Positions 1 through 9,476 of a stretch of DNA of 64,000 nt are shown here, in pieces (within the stretch, counting starts at the first letter, position 1; each line of letters opens with the position of its first letter). Under the pieces are notes generated by a model. That model made no database searches and was not told the DNA's origin. It saw nothing but the letters and a program-made list of their open reading frames with translations. The stretch is taken from NCBI GenBank assembly GCA_029844215.1, contig CM056732.1, positions 26,227,501-26,291,500 of the forward strand, written 5' to 3'. The stretch is from Przewalskia tangutica (Eukaryota > Streptophyta > Magnoliopsida > Solanales > Solanaceae). A program made the translations under genes and the position numbers.

Positions 1-290
1 TCTATTAATAAATCTCTTATTATTAGTTCATGTACTTCTATTTCTCTATTCATTGCGTATATCTTATTTCTTGTTTCTTGGGCATCAAAATATATCTCAT
101 ATATCTTTTTTAATTCTTCACTGTTGTAAAGTCTGTTGTCTTCTTTTCTCTGAGTCAGCCATTCATTTTGTGTTTTTAATAATTCTTTAGCTTCTATTCT
201 TGTCTTTATTAATATGTGTTTAATTTCTCGACATTTCCATATCATTTTATTATATTTTATTACTCTATCAAATGATTTAATTGTTTTCAT
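1..290 (-). CDS. Partial ORF of unknown function, runs off the window edge
   Basis: An open frame reads leftwards from an ATG at 290 to the first base of the window without a stop (about 96 codons). The product is very rich in Lys, Glu, Ile and Asn and looks helical or coiled-coil. Its ATG overlaps the stop codon of the ORF on its right as ATGA. I do not recognise the protein. Tight stop/start overlaps between small, charged ORFs occur in plant pararetroviruses (Caulimoviridae), whose old copies are common in plant genomes, so an endogenous pararetrovirus remnant is one possibility. No diagnostic domain (movement, coat zinc finger, RT) is visible to prove it. Confidence 0.35.
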   Translation of the reverse strand, partial: MKTIKSFDRVIKYNKMIWKCREIKHILIKTRIEAKELLKTQNEWLTQRKEDNRLYNSEELKKIYEIYFDAQETRNKIYAMNREIEVHELIIRDLLI

Positions 291-490
291 TCTGAATTCC
301 AATTTTCTGTATCAAACTGTTCTAAGTTGTTTTCGCTAGATCTATCAAATTGGTATGCATAATCATTTAATCTATTATGTTCATAATTTTTGTTTATATC
401 CAAATCTGTTATTGTTCTATTTAAGGCTCTGATACCATTTTCTTTATTGTGCATTGGAGAATTTTGCATCCTCATATATTTTGCATCCAT
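287..490 (-). CDS. Small ORF of unknown function, overlaps the next ORF by ATGA
   Basis: A 67-codon ORF starts at an ATG at 488-490; an in-frame TAG lies three codons upstream, so this is the natural start. The product is hydrophilic and rich in Asn and Asp, with no recognisable motif. Its TGA (287-289) overlaps the ATG of the next ORF (288-290). The two form a polycistronic-like arrangement that is unusual for a plant nuclear gene. Function is unknown; origin from an endogenous pararetrovirus is inference only. Confidence 0.35.
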   Translation of the reverse strand: MDAKYMRMQNSPMHNKENGIRALNRTITDLDINKNYEHNRLNDYAYQFDRSSENNLEQFDTENWNSE

Positions 491-1007
491 TACTACCTAC
501 ACATGACTGTGCCATATTTTGAGGGTTGCATTCTCATCTACTCAGTTGTACATTGTTCATATTCTCGCATTAGCTTTTCATTCATCATAAATTAAAACAT
601 AAAAAAAAAAAATTTAAAAAAATGCTTACCTGATCGCCTTGATAGCGTCAAGATGCAACCTTACCCAGTTCAACATCTTCATTACGTAAACCGACATTTT
701 AAGGAATTCAGTGCAAGAAAATGGCAATAGATAGGAAAAAGCAGGCCAACTAGGTCTTCAGTGCAAACCAAGAATGCAAGCGTCAAGAGCCAAAGCTACA
801 GAGTCGACGCTAATCAACCACTCATTTCCTAAAAAACTCATAAGTTTTCTTTGAGTGCAGGATCTTCATATCAGCAAAGGCAGAAACACAACAATAAACC
901 CATGCGGGTCACAAATGCACAACGTCTATGCAATGACGCTATCTCAACCCAGACGGGTCACAAAGCAGGTACGCCCCTAAACCAACGCCTTTTCATTTTA
1001 TTTTAAG
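491..1007. other. Non-coding spacer before the tandem array
   Basis: No ORF, TIR or LTR boundary is clear here. An A-rich stretch lies at 598-622. Read on the minus strand, a splice-donor-like CAG/GTAAGC occurs near 630. From about 640 the composition changes to that of the following tandem-repeat region, probably the 3' untranslated part of the Tat/Ogre-like element. Confidence 0.4.
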
Positions 1008-2485
1008 CCTATGCAACGGCTTCATTCATGTTTCGTCCATGCAACGACGAGCATCTGCATTGCGTCCATGCAACGACGCCATTTTATTTTTAAGCCTATG
1101 CAACGCCATTCATGTTTCGTCCATGCAACGGCGAGGATCTCAGATTGGCCCATGCAACGACGTCATTTCATTTTAAGCCTATGCAACGGCTTCATTCATG
1201 TTTCGTCCATGCAACGACGAGCATCTGCATTGCGTCCATGCAACGACGCCATTTTATTTTAAGCCTATGCAACGGCTTCATTCATGTTTCGTCCATGCAA
1301 CGACGAGCATCTGCATTGCGTCCATGCAACGACGCCATTTTATTTTAAGCCTATGCAACGGTTTCATTCATGTTTCGTCCATGCAACGATTTAACATCTG
1401 CATTAAGGCCCATGCAACGACGCCATTTTATTTTAAGCCTATGCAACGGCTTCATTCATGTTTCGTCCATGCAACGACGAGCATCTGCATTGCGTCCATG
1501 CAACGACGCCTTTTCATTTTATTTTAAGCCTATGCAACGGCTTCATTCATGTTTCGTCCATGCAACGACGAGCATCTGCATTGCGTCCATGCAACGACGC
1601 CATTTTATTTTAAGCCTATGCAACGGCTTCATTCATGTTTCGTCCATGCAACGACGAGCATCTGCATTGCGTCCATGCAACGACGAGCATCTGCATTGCG
1701 TCCATGCAACGACGCCATTTTATTTTAAGCCTATGCAACGGCTTCATTCATGTTTCGTCCATGCAACGACGAGCATCTGCATTGCGTCCATGCAACGACG
1801 CCATTTTATTTTAAGCCTATGCAACGCTTTATTCATGTTTCGTCCCATGCAACGATTGCATCTGATTGCGTCCATGCAACGACGCCATTTTATTTTAAGC
1901 CTATGCAACGGCTTCATTCATGTTTCGTCCATGCAACGACGAGCATCTGCATTGCGTCCATGCAACGACGGCATTTTATTTTAAGCCTATGCAACGGCTT
2001 CATTCATGTTTCGTCCATGCAACGACGAGCATCTGCATCGCGTCCATGCAACGACGCCATTTCATTTAAGCCTATGCAACGGCTTCATTCATGTTTCGTC
2101 CATGCAACGACGAGCATCTGCATTGCGTCCATGCAACGACGCCATTTCATTTTAAGCCTATGCAACGGCTTCATTCATGTTTCGTCCATGCAACGACGAG
2201 CATCTGCATTGCGTCCATGCAACGACGCCATTTTATTTTAAGCCTATGCAACGGCTTCATTCATGTTTCGTCCATGCAACGACGAGCATCTGCATCGCGT
2301 CCGAAAACGACGCCATTTCATATAAGCCTATGCAACGGCTTCATTCATGTTTCGTCTATGCAACGACGAGCATCCGTGATTGGCCCAGAACGACGTCCTT
2401 TAATTTTAAGCCTATGCAACGGCTTCATTCATGTTTCGTCTATGCAACGACGAGCATCTGCATCGCGTCTATGCAATGACGCCAT
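1008..2485 (+). repeat. 86-bp tandem array (about 17 units) with ~29-bp sub-repeats
   Basis: The box ATGCAACG recurs every 28-29 bp in three alternating contexts (after 'gcct', then 'cgtcc' twice), giving a higher-order unit of 86 bp. For example, 'aagcct' falls at 1175, 1261 and 1347. About 17 units can be counted, with single-monomer duplications (around 1660-1700) and drop-outs. The unit length is not a multiple of three, so the long open frames through it in several phases are repeat artefacts. Such arrays are known in the 3' untranslated region of Ogre/Tat retrotransposons just before the 3' LTR, which is where this one sits. Confidence 0.9.
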
Positions 2486-2600
2486 CAACATCCACAATAA
2501 CCTTGTCTTTTTCAACACCACATCACCTGCAACCCAGTGTCAATCATACTTCAACACTGGGACATTTTTAAATCGGTTATCGACTTTGTTTTTTTTTTTT
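2486..2600. other. Spacer between tandem array and LTR, ending in a poly-T run
   Basis: About 115 bp of unique sequence ends with a T-tract (2589-2601) directly before the proposed LTR start. A polypurine tract would be expected on this strand before a plus-strand 3' LTR, so the exact LTR boundary is uncertain. Confidence 0.4.
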
Positions 2601-5291
2601 TGTCATAACGACCCAAAGGTCATCATGATTTGACATCGACATTTTTGGATCTGCATCATCCCTATTTTTGAGTTCTAGTTTATAAACAGACAAAATTGGC
2701 TACAAGTCAACATCTTTGTCCAGAAGACTCTTCCATCATCTCCGCATACAAAGAGGACATGTCATTGATACCAATTTTGACCCGTTTTTTGTATATTTCG
2801 TGCAATTTTAAGTATTTTAGCACACCACATTTTAATAGTTATTTTGCATATTTTACATAATATTCTACGTTTGTTTCTTCACAAAAATGGCATTGCATCT
2901 TTTACTTTTAAATTAAGCATATTGTCGTTGTTAATATTATGTTTTTATTATTGTTATACCGTCGTTTTATTTTAATAATATTTGCATCTTTTTAAATAAT
3001 TAATTGACATCCCATTTTTTACTTTTAATCATGCATTAAACATGTTTTAAATATTGCATTTTAGTATTATTATACAAGATTTGCATTTAATAATCTTGCA
3101 TTTTTTTAAATAATTTTGTTTTAAATAATTAACCACTTTGCATTTTTGTCAAACTACCAAATTAAGGCACAATTTGAATTAGTCCATCCAAACACCATTT
3201 TTGTTTTTAATTCCATCCAAAAACCCTCTTTCATTTTCCCCCCTAAAATCAAAACCCACTTTTAATTTCCCCCCCCCCCCCCAAAACTAAACCCAAACCC
3301 TAAAAAACCTACCCTATAAATAAAACATTATACCCACTTGCCCCAACACACAAAATCAGCCCCTAGCCCTATTATACCTCAAATTTCGCACAAGCCCTCA
3401 CTCTTTCCCCACTCCGCCGAACACCCCTCACTCACCCCATCGCCGTACCATCGCCGAGCTCAAGCTCGGCGAACCAAACCCATCAGACCTGGCCGACCAC
3501 CATCACCTCTCTAACCTCACCGCCTCGCCTCACACCTGCCTCTCCGCCGACCAACACCACCGTCTCGTCCGAAACCATCGGCGGCGTTGCTCCGCGATCT
3601 CGCCGTGAAGCGACGCCATTGCCCACGCTTTTCGTGTTGTTAACTCCGACAATATCACTGTTTGTATCTCTTTTGTTGGGCTGATTTATTATTTTGAATG
3701 TCGCCGGAGTTTTAACAAACTCCGGCGACCTATGTTATGTTTCGTTTTGGACTGATTTCTGGTTTTCCGGCGACGTTCAGAATTTTCCGGTGAACTATGT
3801 TGGCTACTGCTTTTGTTACTATTTGTGGTTTATAGACTGAATGTTGGATTTTTATCTGGTCGGAGTTTGAGAAACTCTGCCGTCCTCGATTCGATTTTGT
3901 ATTTTTCGGTATCTATGGTTTGTTTCTGGTTTGGACGAAGTTCATTTTTTTGTTTGTTGTTGTTTCGGGTACTTGGCTGGAGTTCTAAAACGTTGGTGAC
4001 CCATGTTTGTTTTATATTTGGTTGGCCGTTCGTCGATTTTTCTGATTGGACTGATTTTATGTTTTTGGGGTATCTCACCGGAGTTTTCAAAGTTCCGACG
4101 AACCTGTTTGGCCCTTTTCTTTTGGGGTCGCTCATTGACTTTGTATAAGGGACATATTTTCGCATAATTTTGTCGCCCAAATAACTATGTTCTTCGCCGC
4201 TTCTCTCTTGACTTGCATTTTTCGACAACTTTGTCTCTTTCTTGTTGATCGAACCGATCTTGAGCAGATATTTGTGGCCATTTTGTTATTTACTTTAAGG
4301 AAATTTTGGTTTATCTTGGTTGGCCTCAAGACTATGTGATTGTTGTTTCCAAAAGAAATGCTATCATTGTTTTGGGGCCTGGTTTTGACAATTACGCCCT
4401 TTATTTTATTAGACTGGTAGAACAGATTGCTACACTGTTGGTATACTGATTTGAGCATGATACTACATTGGCCGATGAAAAAGTTATCCGTCGATTTTTG
4501 AGGCCTCCACAGTTGCAAAGACGGAAAATAAAATAAATGAAGCTTTCTGGGCAAGGATGATTTCTTCCACTTACATCGGATAACCAACATGCGCTGCAAG
4601 GCGAATTTCGCACCGCACTTGTTTAGGTCATCTACTTTATATCTTTACATATCTGAGCCCTCCGTGTTTAAAACTATTATTGTTTTGGCGCGGATCCGAA
4701 GGTTTTATTTACTTTATTATTTTAGCAATATTGGCCAATGAAGGAATCCCCGTCTGATTTCCAAGGCCTCCTCTGTGCAAAAGACGGATTTATTTGCTTT
4801 GTTTGTTAATTCTTGCTATTATTTTAAAATTTATGTATTCTATTACTAATACTTTTACTAAGTGTTTATGCAGGTATCCGGAGATGCATTTCAAAAAGAA
4901 TGCCCCGGAGTTTATTTTATGTCGTATTTAATTTCATGTTTTATTATTTTGCATTGTATTTTATTTTAATTGTAAATTATGTAAAATGCTTAGAATAGGT
5001 AGAATAAAAAGAGCAATAAATAATTAACCTAGGTTTGAACGAATAACCGCAAGTTAGCGGATCTTAAAGGATGCCTAACCCCTTCCCTTTAGGATAATAA
5101 AGAACTCTGATCCAGAATCTCACTAATTTCGCAGACCATTAAATGGAAGTCAATTGCAGTATTTTTATTGCAATAAACTAAGTGTCCTAATTCACTATAA
5201 TAATTAGGTGGCGACTCCTTAAAATACATTTAGGAATCAACCATATGTAGCAGTAATCCCGTTTCGACTCCGGTTAAAATGGGGTGTTACA
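2601..5291 (+). mobile_element. Long LTR of a Tat/Ogre-like Ty3/gypsy element (3' or solo LTR)
   Basis: The segment begins TGTCATAACG and ends GGGTGTTACA, i.e. TG...CA termini. Near its 3' end it carries the string 'aggtggcgactcc' followed by 'aaaatggggtg', typical as far as I know of Ogre/Tat LTR ends. A TATA box (3313-3321) is followed by a pyrimidine-rich, GC-rich leader with 'ccgccg' and 'cggcgg' runs, as expected for the R/U5 part. Length is about 2.7 kb, normal for this lineage. No primer-binding site follows, so it is a 3' LTR (with the tandem array upstream) or a solo LTR. ORFs inside it on both strands are taken as chance. Confidence 0.65.
3313..3321 (+). promoter_or_regulatory. TATA box of the LTR promoter
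   Basis: CTATAAATA lies within the Tat/Ogre-like LTR, downstream of a 14-base C homopolymer (3269-3282) and an 'aaccctaaaa' context. It is the only clear TATA element in the LTR, so transcription of the element probably starts about 30 bp further on. Confidence 0.55.
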
Positions 5292-6247
5292 ATAACAGCT
5301 AACGGAACCAACGTAATTGTAATTCATCTCCACTTCATGCCCGAACGCCTATCATGATATCCCTATCAATTCCTACATCTACATACGATATTCTAATCAA
5401 AGTCTAACTAAAGTAAACCATAACCTACCTCGATGCCGAGCGGATTCCACGAACAATCAAATCAATGCCTTCCCCTTGCGTAGAGCCTCTGAACAATTAA
5501 ATCTAGAAAATATGTGAACTACATTATAATACAAATCTAAGGACACTCATATTGCTATATTATATTAACAAGATCTTTACCATTTCCATTGTTTGACTAA
5601 ACTCATACCCCTATAAAATATTAGCATAACTTCAGGACAAACAAATAATATTTCTTTCTTTTAACTTTCTCGTATCTCCCGCTTGTAAATGATATAACAT
5701 TAAATTTGTAACTCCAAATCAGGTGTTTATTGTACCACATCGAAGGCAACACTAAGATCTCTTATTATGCCTAATCCCACCTGACAATACTTAGTGTATA
5801 TGGTGAAAAAATTTAAGAAAAAAAAACAACCCTAAGAAATTTGTGTCGCCAGAATTTTTGTAAAACTAGACATAAACTTCAAATAGTCATAACTTCCAAA
5901 CCATAAGTCGATTTAGCTTCATAAGATATAAAACCGACGAGAACAGAGTAATCTACAACTTTTATTCAGCCCATATTTTCATATTCCTTACGTATTTGTA
6001 CAGTTTTCACGTTTTATATGCTGTGTCGCCTGGTTTCGGTAAAACGAGGCCGAAACTTTAAATTGTCATAACTTTCAAACCATAAATCGGATTTATCTCC
6101 GTAAGATCTCAAACTGACAGGAACAGAAAAATATACAACTTTCATTCAGTCCATACTTTCATATTCTTTACGAATTTGTACAGTTTTCACGTTTAATAAA
6201 CTGTTGTAATCATTATGTCATGATAAATCCCTCAAGTTTCTCTATTC
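5292..6247 (-). mobile_element. Truncated Gypsy (chromovirus-like) LTR, distal part
   Basis: Read on the minus strand, this non-coding stretch resembles U5-side sequence of chromovirus LTRs (the 'gaggctc...aaggggaaggca...gttcgtgga' type). It contains two diverged ~180-bp repeats (about 5840-6010 and 6025-6195), each beginning 'tgtgtcgcc' on the plus strand and ending 'gtacagttttcacg'. It stops at the Tat/Ogre LTR edge (5291) and continues on the far side of the L1-type insertion at 8971. Lineage assignment rests on general resemblance. Confidence 0.5.
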
Positions 6248-6265
6248 AAGTGGATTGTGGAATTT
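6248..6265. repeat. Left target-site duplication of the L1-type insertion (18 bp)
   Basis: AAGTGGATTGTGGAATTT here is identical to 8953-8970. The flanking bases differ (c/g on the left, a/c on the right), so the duplication is exactly 18 bp, typical of target-primed reverse transcription. Confidence 0.93.
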
Positions 6266-8952
6266 ACTATCATATCATTAAGGATTAGGATTAGCTGGAG
6301 TTAGAGAGAAGTTTCTCTCACTAGGCGAAAATGCTCTCAACATTTTTTCTTAGTCGCTCTTCGCAATCCGCCTCATTCCTATGATGTCATCTCCGATTTC
6401 ATACCTTCTAAATCTGATTTCATCTTTAATTTTCATAAGATTGTCTTAAGAAGATTCTTCATCTTGTTTAAAGATTGTTCAAGATTTGCATTAAAAGTCA
6501 GATTTCATCTTCTTAGTTCTTCATCTTTAACGTTCAAGATTGCAAAGTATTTGTGTAGTTGCATTCAGATTTCTATTGGATACACCACTAGTGGAATCAA
6601 AGAGATTTGAGTCACTTAGATATCATGGGATGATTAAGAAGAGCTCCAAGTTCAGCAAGAAAAGCAAAAAGGTTAGTACTTCCCCGGAGCAACCACCGGT
6701 AGTGTTTGCTCAATGTTTTGCTTCGGCAATAGCCATGGAAGCTGAGAATGTTCATGGTATGAACGTTCAAAGCATGAAGGTTAAGCATATGAATGATAAT
6801 AGTGTAATGAGTAATATTAACAATGACTCTTCCTATTCTCCGACTTTAATTCCGACGGTTGTGGCTTTTAGTGATTTTCCGGCTAGCAACATAGAGGTCA
6901 GAGAGAAGACGGGTCAAGAGGGGGTTCCCGGGTCGATGGCGGGTCAGTATGGTGGTCACGGGTCGGTGTTGAAGTCCATGAGTCATCAGCCAAGGGTTGG
7001 AGAAGGTGATGGGTCTTTATTTCCCACGAACATGGGGAATGCAAGTTTTGCGGTTTCCGAAACGTCACCCTTTCTCAAGGGGAAGACGGGTCACATGGGT
7101 GGATACGGGTCGAAGGCGGGACAGGATGGTGGTCACGGGTCGGTGTTGAAGTCCATGAGTCATCAGCCTAGGGATGGAGAAGGTGAGTGGTTTTCATTTC
7201 CCACGATCTTTGGGAATACAAGTTTTGCAGTTTCCGAAATGTCACCCCTTCTCGAGGGGAAGACGGGTCACATAGGTGGGTTCGCCGACAATGGTCAGGT
7301 GGGTGACCATGGGTCAAAAATGAAGTCCAAGAGCCATCAGTCAAGACTCCAAGAATTCAATGGAACATCATTTCCCATGAACATTGGGCATTCAAGAGGG
7401 GCGGATTCCGAAAGGTCACACCTTGGACCGATGCATGGGTACTCGACCAGTGCGGGTTTCAATGGAACCCCTTTCCCCATGAGTCTTGAAATTTCAAATG
7501 CTGATAATACCAAAGGGTCTACTCTTCAAACGAGCCTTGGAAGATCAACCATTATGGAAACCGAAGGGTCATTTTCTCCCAAGACACCTAGGAAGTCTGT
7601 TTTTGCCTCGACCGATGGTGCATTTAATGCCGAGAGTCATGGGCCGTTTATGGCAACCATTCCCAATAGTGCACAAGTCTTGACTTCCCCCACGAATGCA
7701 ACTAATGCACCTACTGAGCGTGCAAAGGATACTCGGGTACCACAACAGAATAATGAGTCTAATCCAACAAAGAAATCTTATGCGGGAATCTTTACAAGTT
7801 CTCGTCTAGAATCAAAAGGACTTAAACTACAATTTGTCGAACAAGAAGGGGATGATGTGGAATTGGACGCAAAGGACGAGGTTCCCTTTGTTGAAACTTG
7901 GGGTTATTGTCTTATTGGGTGCTTCACGGGTCCTTTCCCGAGACGTGAGGCATTAAATTCTATTGTTAAAAAATGGGGAGTTAAGTGTAGAATCATCCCA
8001 TACGGACGTCGATGGACTATTTTCCGATTTATGACTGAACAAGATCGCATCACGGTATTTCATTGTGGCCCTTATACAACATTTGGCAAATGTCGTATAA
8101 GGGCCAACTTAAGTAAGATCGCCTCATGTGTGGGGAAGCCCTTGTATACAGACCAATTCACGAAGGAGAGGTCCAAAATGAATTATGCACGAGTATTAAT
8201 AGAAGTCAATGTTAGCAAGGAGCCGGTCACGGAATTTAATGTTAAATTACCAAGCAATATCAAGTATGTTCAAAAGGTGGAATATGAGAATTATCCCGAT
8301 TTTTGTTTTCATTGCAAAGTATTCGGGCATAATCATTCCAAGTGTAAAAAATTGGAGGAACATGTAACGCCTATGGAGACAATGAGCACTCATGCGCCAA
8401 TGGTTGTTCCGGACAAAGGAATAGATCCAGAAATAGTTGGTGTTAATAAACCTACACGCTCACTTCAAACCAACCCCCTCTTTGTTCGACTACCAGTCGG
8501 TGGATCATTGAACAATGTAGTGGACATGAATGTGAGGACTAAGGGGGTTCCTAATACGCCTTTGATTTCAGATATTTTTAGAGGTACTCCGGTGTCAAGG
8601 CAAGAAGATAAGGATGGATGGCATGAGGTAACTCCAAGAAAGAATTTCCAAAGAAACAATGGTAAAGTTGCAAGTATGAAGATTGGAGGAGCATTCCATT
8701 ACCCCCCAATTTCCAAAGATACGGGTTCATCTCCCGGTTGATGTTATTATGAACAAAGCCAAGCAGCAAGTCTGAGAAGTGGAAGAGTTTTTATGATGTA
8801 ATCCCCTCTTGTAACGTCACCTATGAGTGAACGTCCCTTCCCTCCTTCATTTTATTATTTTGTGTTACGTTGAGGATTGAGAACCCTCAACGAGTGATTG
8901 TAGTTCCCAGTTTCTTTTATAATAATATTTTCATTTACTCGGAAAAAAAAAG
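6266..8952 (+). mobile_element. Non-autonomous L1-type retroposon carrying only ORF1
   Basis: The 2,687-bp unit is bounded by perfect 18-bp target-site duplications and ends in a short poly(A) (A9 then G), the hallmark of LINE-machinery insertion. It has a ~364-bp 5' UTR with short upstream ATGs and TTTCTCTC-type motifs usual for plant L1 5' ends, an intact ORF1, and a ~200-bp 3' UTR. ORF2 (endonuclease and reverse transcriptase) is absent. Eight bases after the ORF1 stop lies ATGAACA, like the usual Met-Asn start of plant L1 ORF2, but the frame closes after eight codons. This looks like an L1 that lost ORF2 and is mobilised in trans. It sits inside an older LTR. Confidence 0.85.
6630..8741 (+). 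CDS. L1 ORF1 protein: truncated DUF4283-like domain plus CCHC zinc knuckle
   Basis: The 703-codon frame runs uninterrupted from an ATG at 6630; the open frame extends up to a TTG at 6540, but the first Met is at 6630. A basic N-terminus (KKSSKFSKKSKK) is followed by a low-complexity region with 2-3 in-frame copies of a 59-residue repeat (about residues 105-235, motif GGHGSVLKSMSHQPR). Residues ~415-535 match the DUF4283 region of plant L1 ORF1 (GPYTTFGK, then SKIAS.VGKPLYTD, then YARVLIEV). About 30 residues normally between these blocks (the conserved 'LP..CW' part) seem missing. A CCHC_4 knuckle, CFHCKVFGHNHSKC, starts at residue 559. The protein should bind element RNA as an ORF1p. Intactness suggests recent insertion or selection. 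Confidence 0.85.
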   Translation: MIKKSSKFSKKSKKVSTSPEQPPVVFAQCFASAIAMEAENVHGMNVQSMKVKHMNDNSVMSNINNDSSYSPTLIPTVVAFSDFPASNIEVREKTGQEGVPGSMAGQYGGHGSVLKSMSHQPRVGEGDGSLFPTNMGNASFAVSETSPFLKGKTGHMGGYGSKAGQDGGHGSVLKSMSHQPRDGEGEWFSFPTIFGNTSFAVSEMSPLLEGKTGHIGGFADNGQVGDHGSKMKSKSHQSRLQEFNGTSFPMNIGHSRGADSERSHLGPMHGYSTSAGFNGTPFPMSLEISNADNTKGSTLQTSLGRSTIMETEGSFSPKTPRKSVFASTDGAFNAESHGPFMATIPNSAQVLTSPTNATNAPTERAKDTRVPQQNNESNPTKKSYAGIFTSSRLESKGLKLQFVEQEGDDVELDAKDEVPFVETWGYCLIGCFTGPFPRREALNSIVKKWGVKCRIIPYGRRWTIFRFMTEQDRITVFHCGPYTTFGKCRIRANLSKIASCVGKPLYTDQFTKERSKMNYARVLIEVNVSKEPVTEFNVKLPSNIKYVQKVEYENYPDFCFHCKVFGHNHSKCKKLEEHVTPMETMSTHAPMVVPDKGIDPEIVGVNKPTRSLQTNPLFVRLPVGGSLNNVVDMNVRTKGVPNTPLISDIFRGTPVSRQEDKDGWHEVTPRKNFQRNNGKVASMKIGGAFHYPPISKDTGSSPG

Positions 8953-8970
8953 AAGTGGATTGTGGAATTT
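8953..8970. repeat. Right target-site duplication of the L1-type insertion
   Basis: It repeats 6248-6265 exactly and follows directly after the poly(A) end of the insertion. Confidence 0.93.
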
Positions 8971-9476
8971 CCGTGTAATGACTTCTTTGAAATTTGATTT
9001 CATTCTACAACACACTATTATAAGAATCATGAATAGATTATTTCAATCATAAACATAGAATCTAACCTGAACTTAATTGAGCGCTTCCTCCTTGCCTTCT
9101 AGTTACTAGGGTTTTCTCTTTTCTTCCTTTCTTTCATTCTTTTCTTTCTTTTTGGCTGCTGCTTGTAACGTTTTTTCTCTCTTTTGTTTCTTCTCCTCTC
9201 TTTGTTTGTTTGCTGCACGTTCCCTTCTTTTCTTTTGCTACTAGATTTTCTTTTTATATTTAGGTCTAGGTGTAGTCCTCTAGGTTAGGTCTTGATCATT
9301 TCCTCCTTCCCCATTTCTCTTGTAATGTCGTGTCTTACCAAGTAGTGGACTTGGCCTACTAATTCATTTAATTAAATTTTCTGCACACTTTATATAAGAC
9401 ATGTAATTAAATACCCTATAGTCTCATACTTTTTTCGTAGTTTTAAAGTACTAAACGACTAATGGGTCGTTATAGT
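8971..9476 (-). mobile_element. Truncated Gypsy LTR, promoter-proximal part
   Basis: This continues the LTR interrupted by the L1-type unit. On the minus strand it begins near 9476 with TATAACGACCC (typical of several Gypsy LTR starts), has a TATA box (TTATATAAAG, near 9390-9400), then a purine-rich leader with AACCCTAG. Together with 5292-6247 it gives about 1.5 kb of LTR, cut on its far side by the Tat/Ogre-like LTR. It was inserted into the CACTA element, truncating the ORF at 9470-9745. Confidence 0.5.

Noticed and set aside
1008..2485. Regular short repeats resembling a CRISPR array
   Set aside because: The 'spacers' are themselves repeated and the setting is a plant retroelement 3' region.
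1011..2633. Seven overlapping plus-strand ORFs up to 204 codons with MQRRHFIL/CNGFIHVSS motifs
   Set aside because: They are translations of the 86-bp tandem array in different frames. The unit is not a multiple of three and no frame is conserved.
3813..4599. ORFs of 111-155 codons on both strands
   Set aside because: They lie inside the Tat/Ogre-like LTR, show no motif, and overlap each other antisense.
6540..6629. N-terminal extension of the L1 ORF1 to 6540
   Set aside because: The codon at 6540 is TTG; the first ATG in frame is at 6630.
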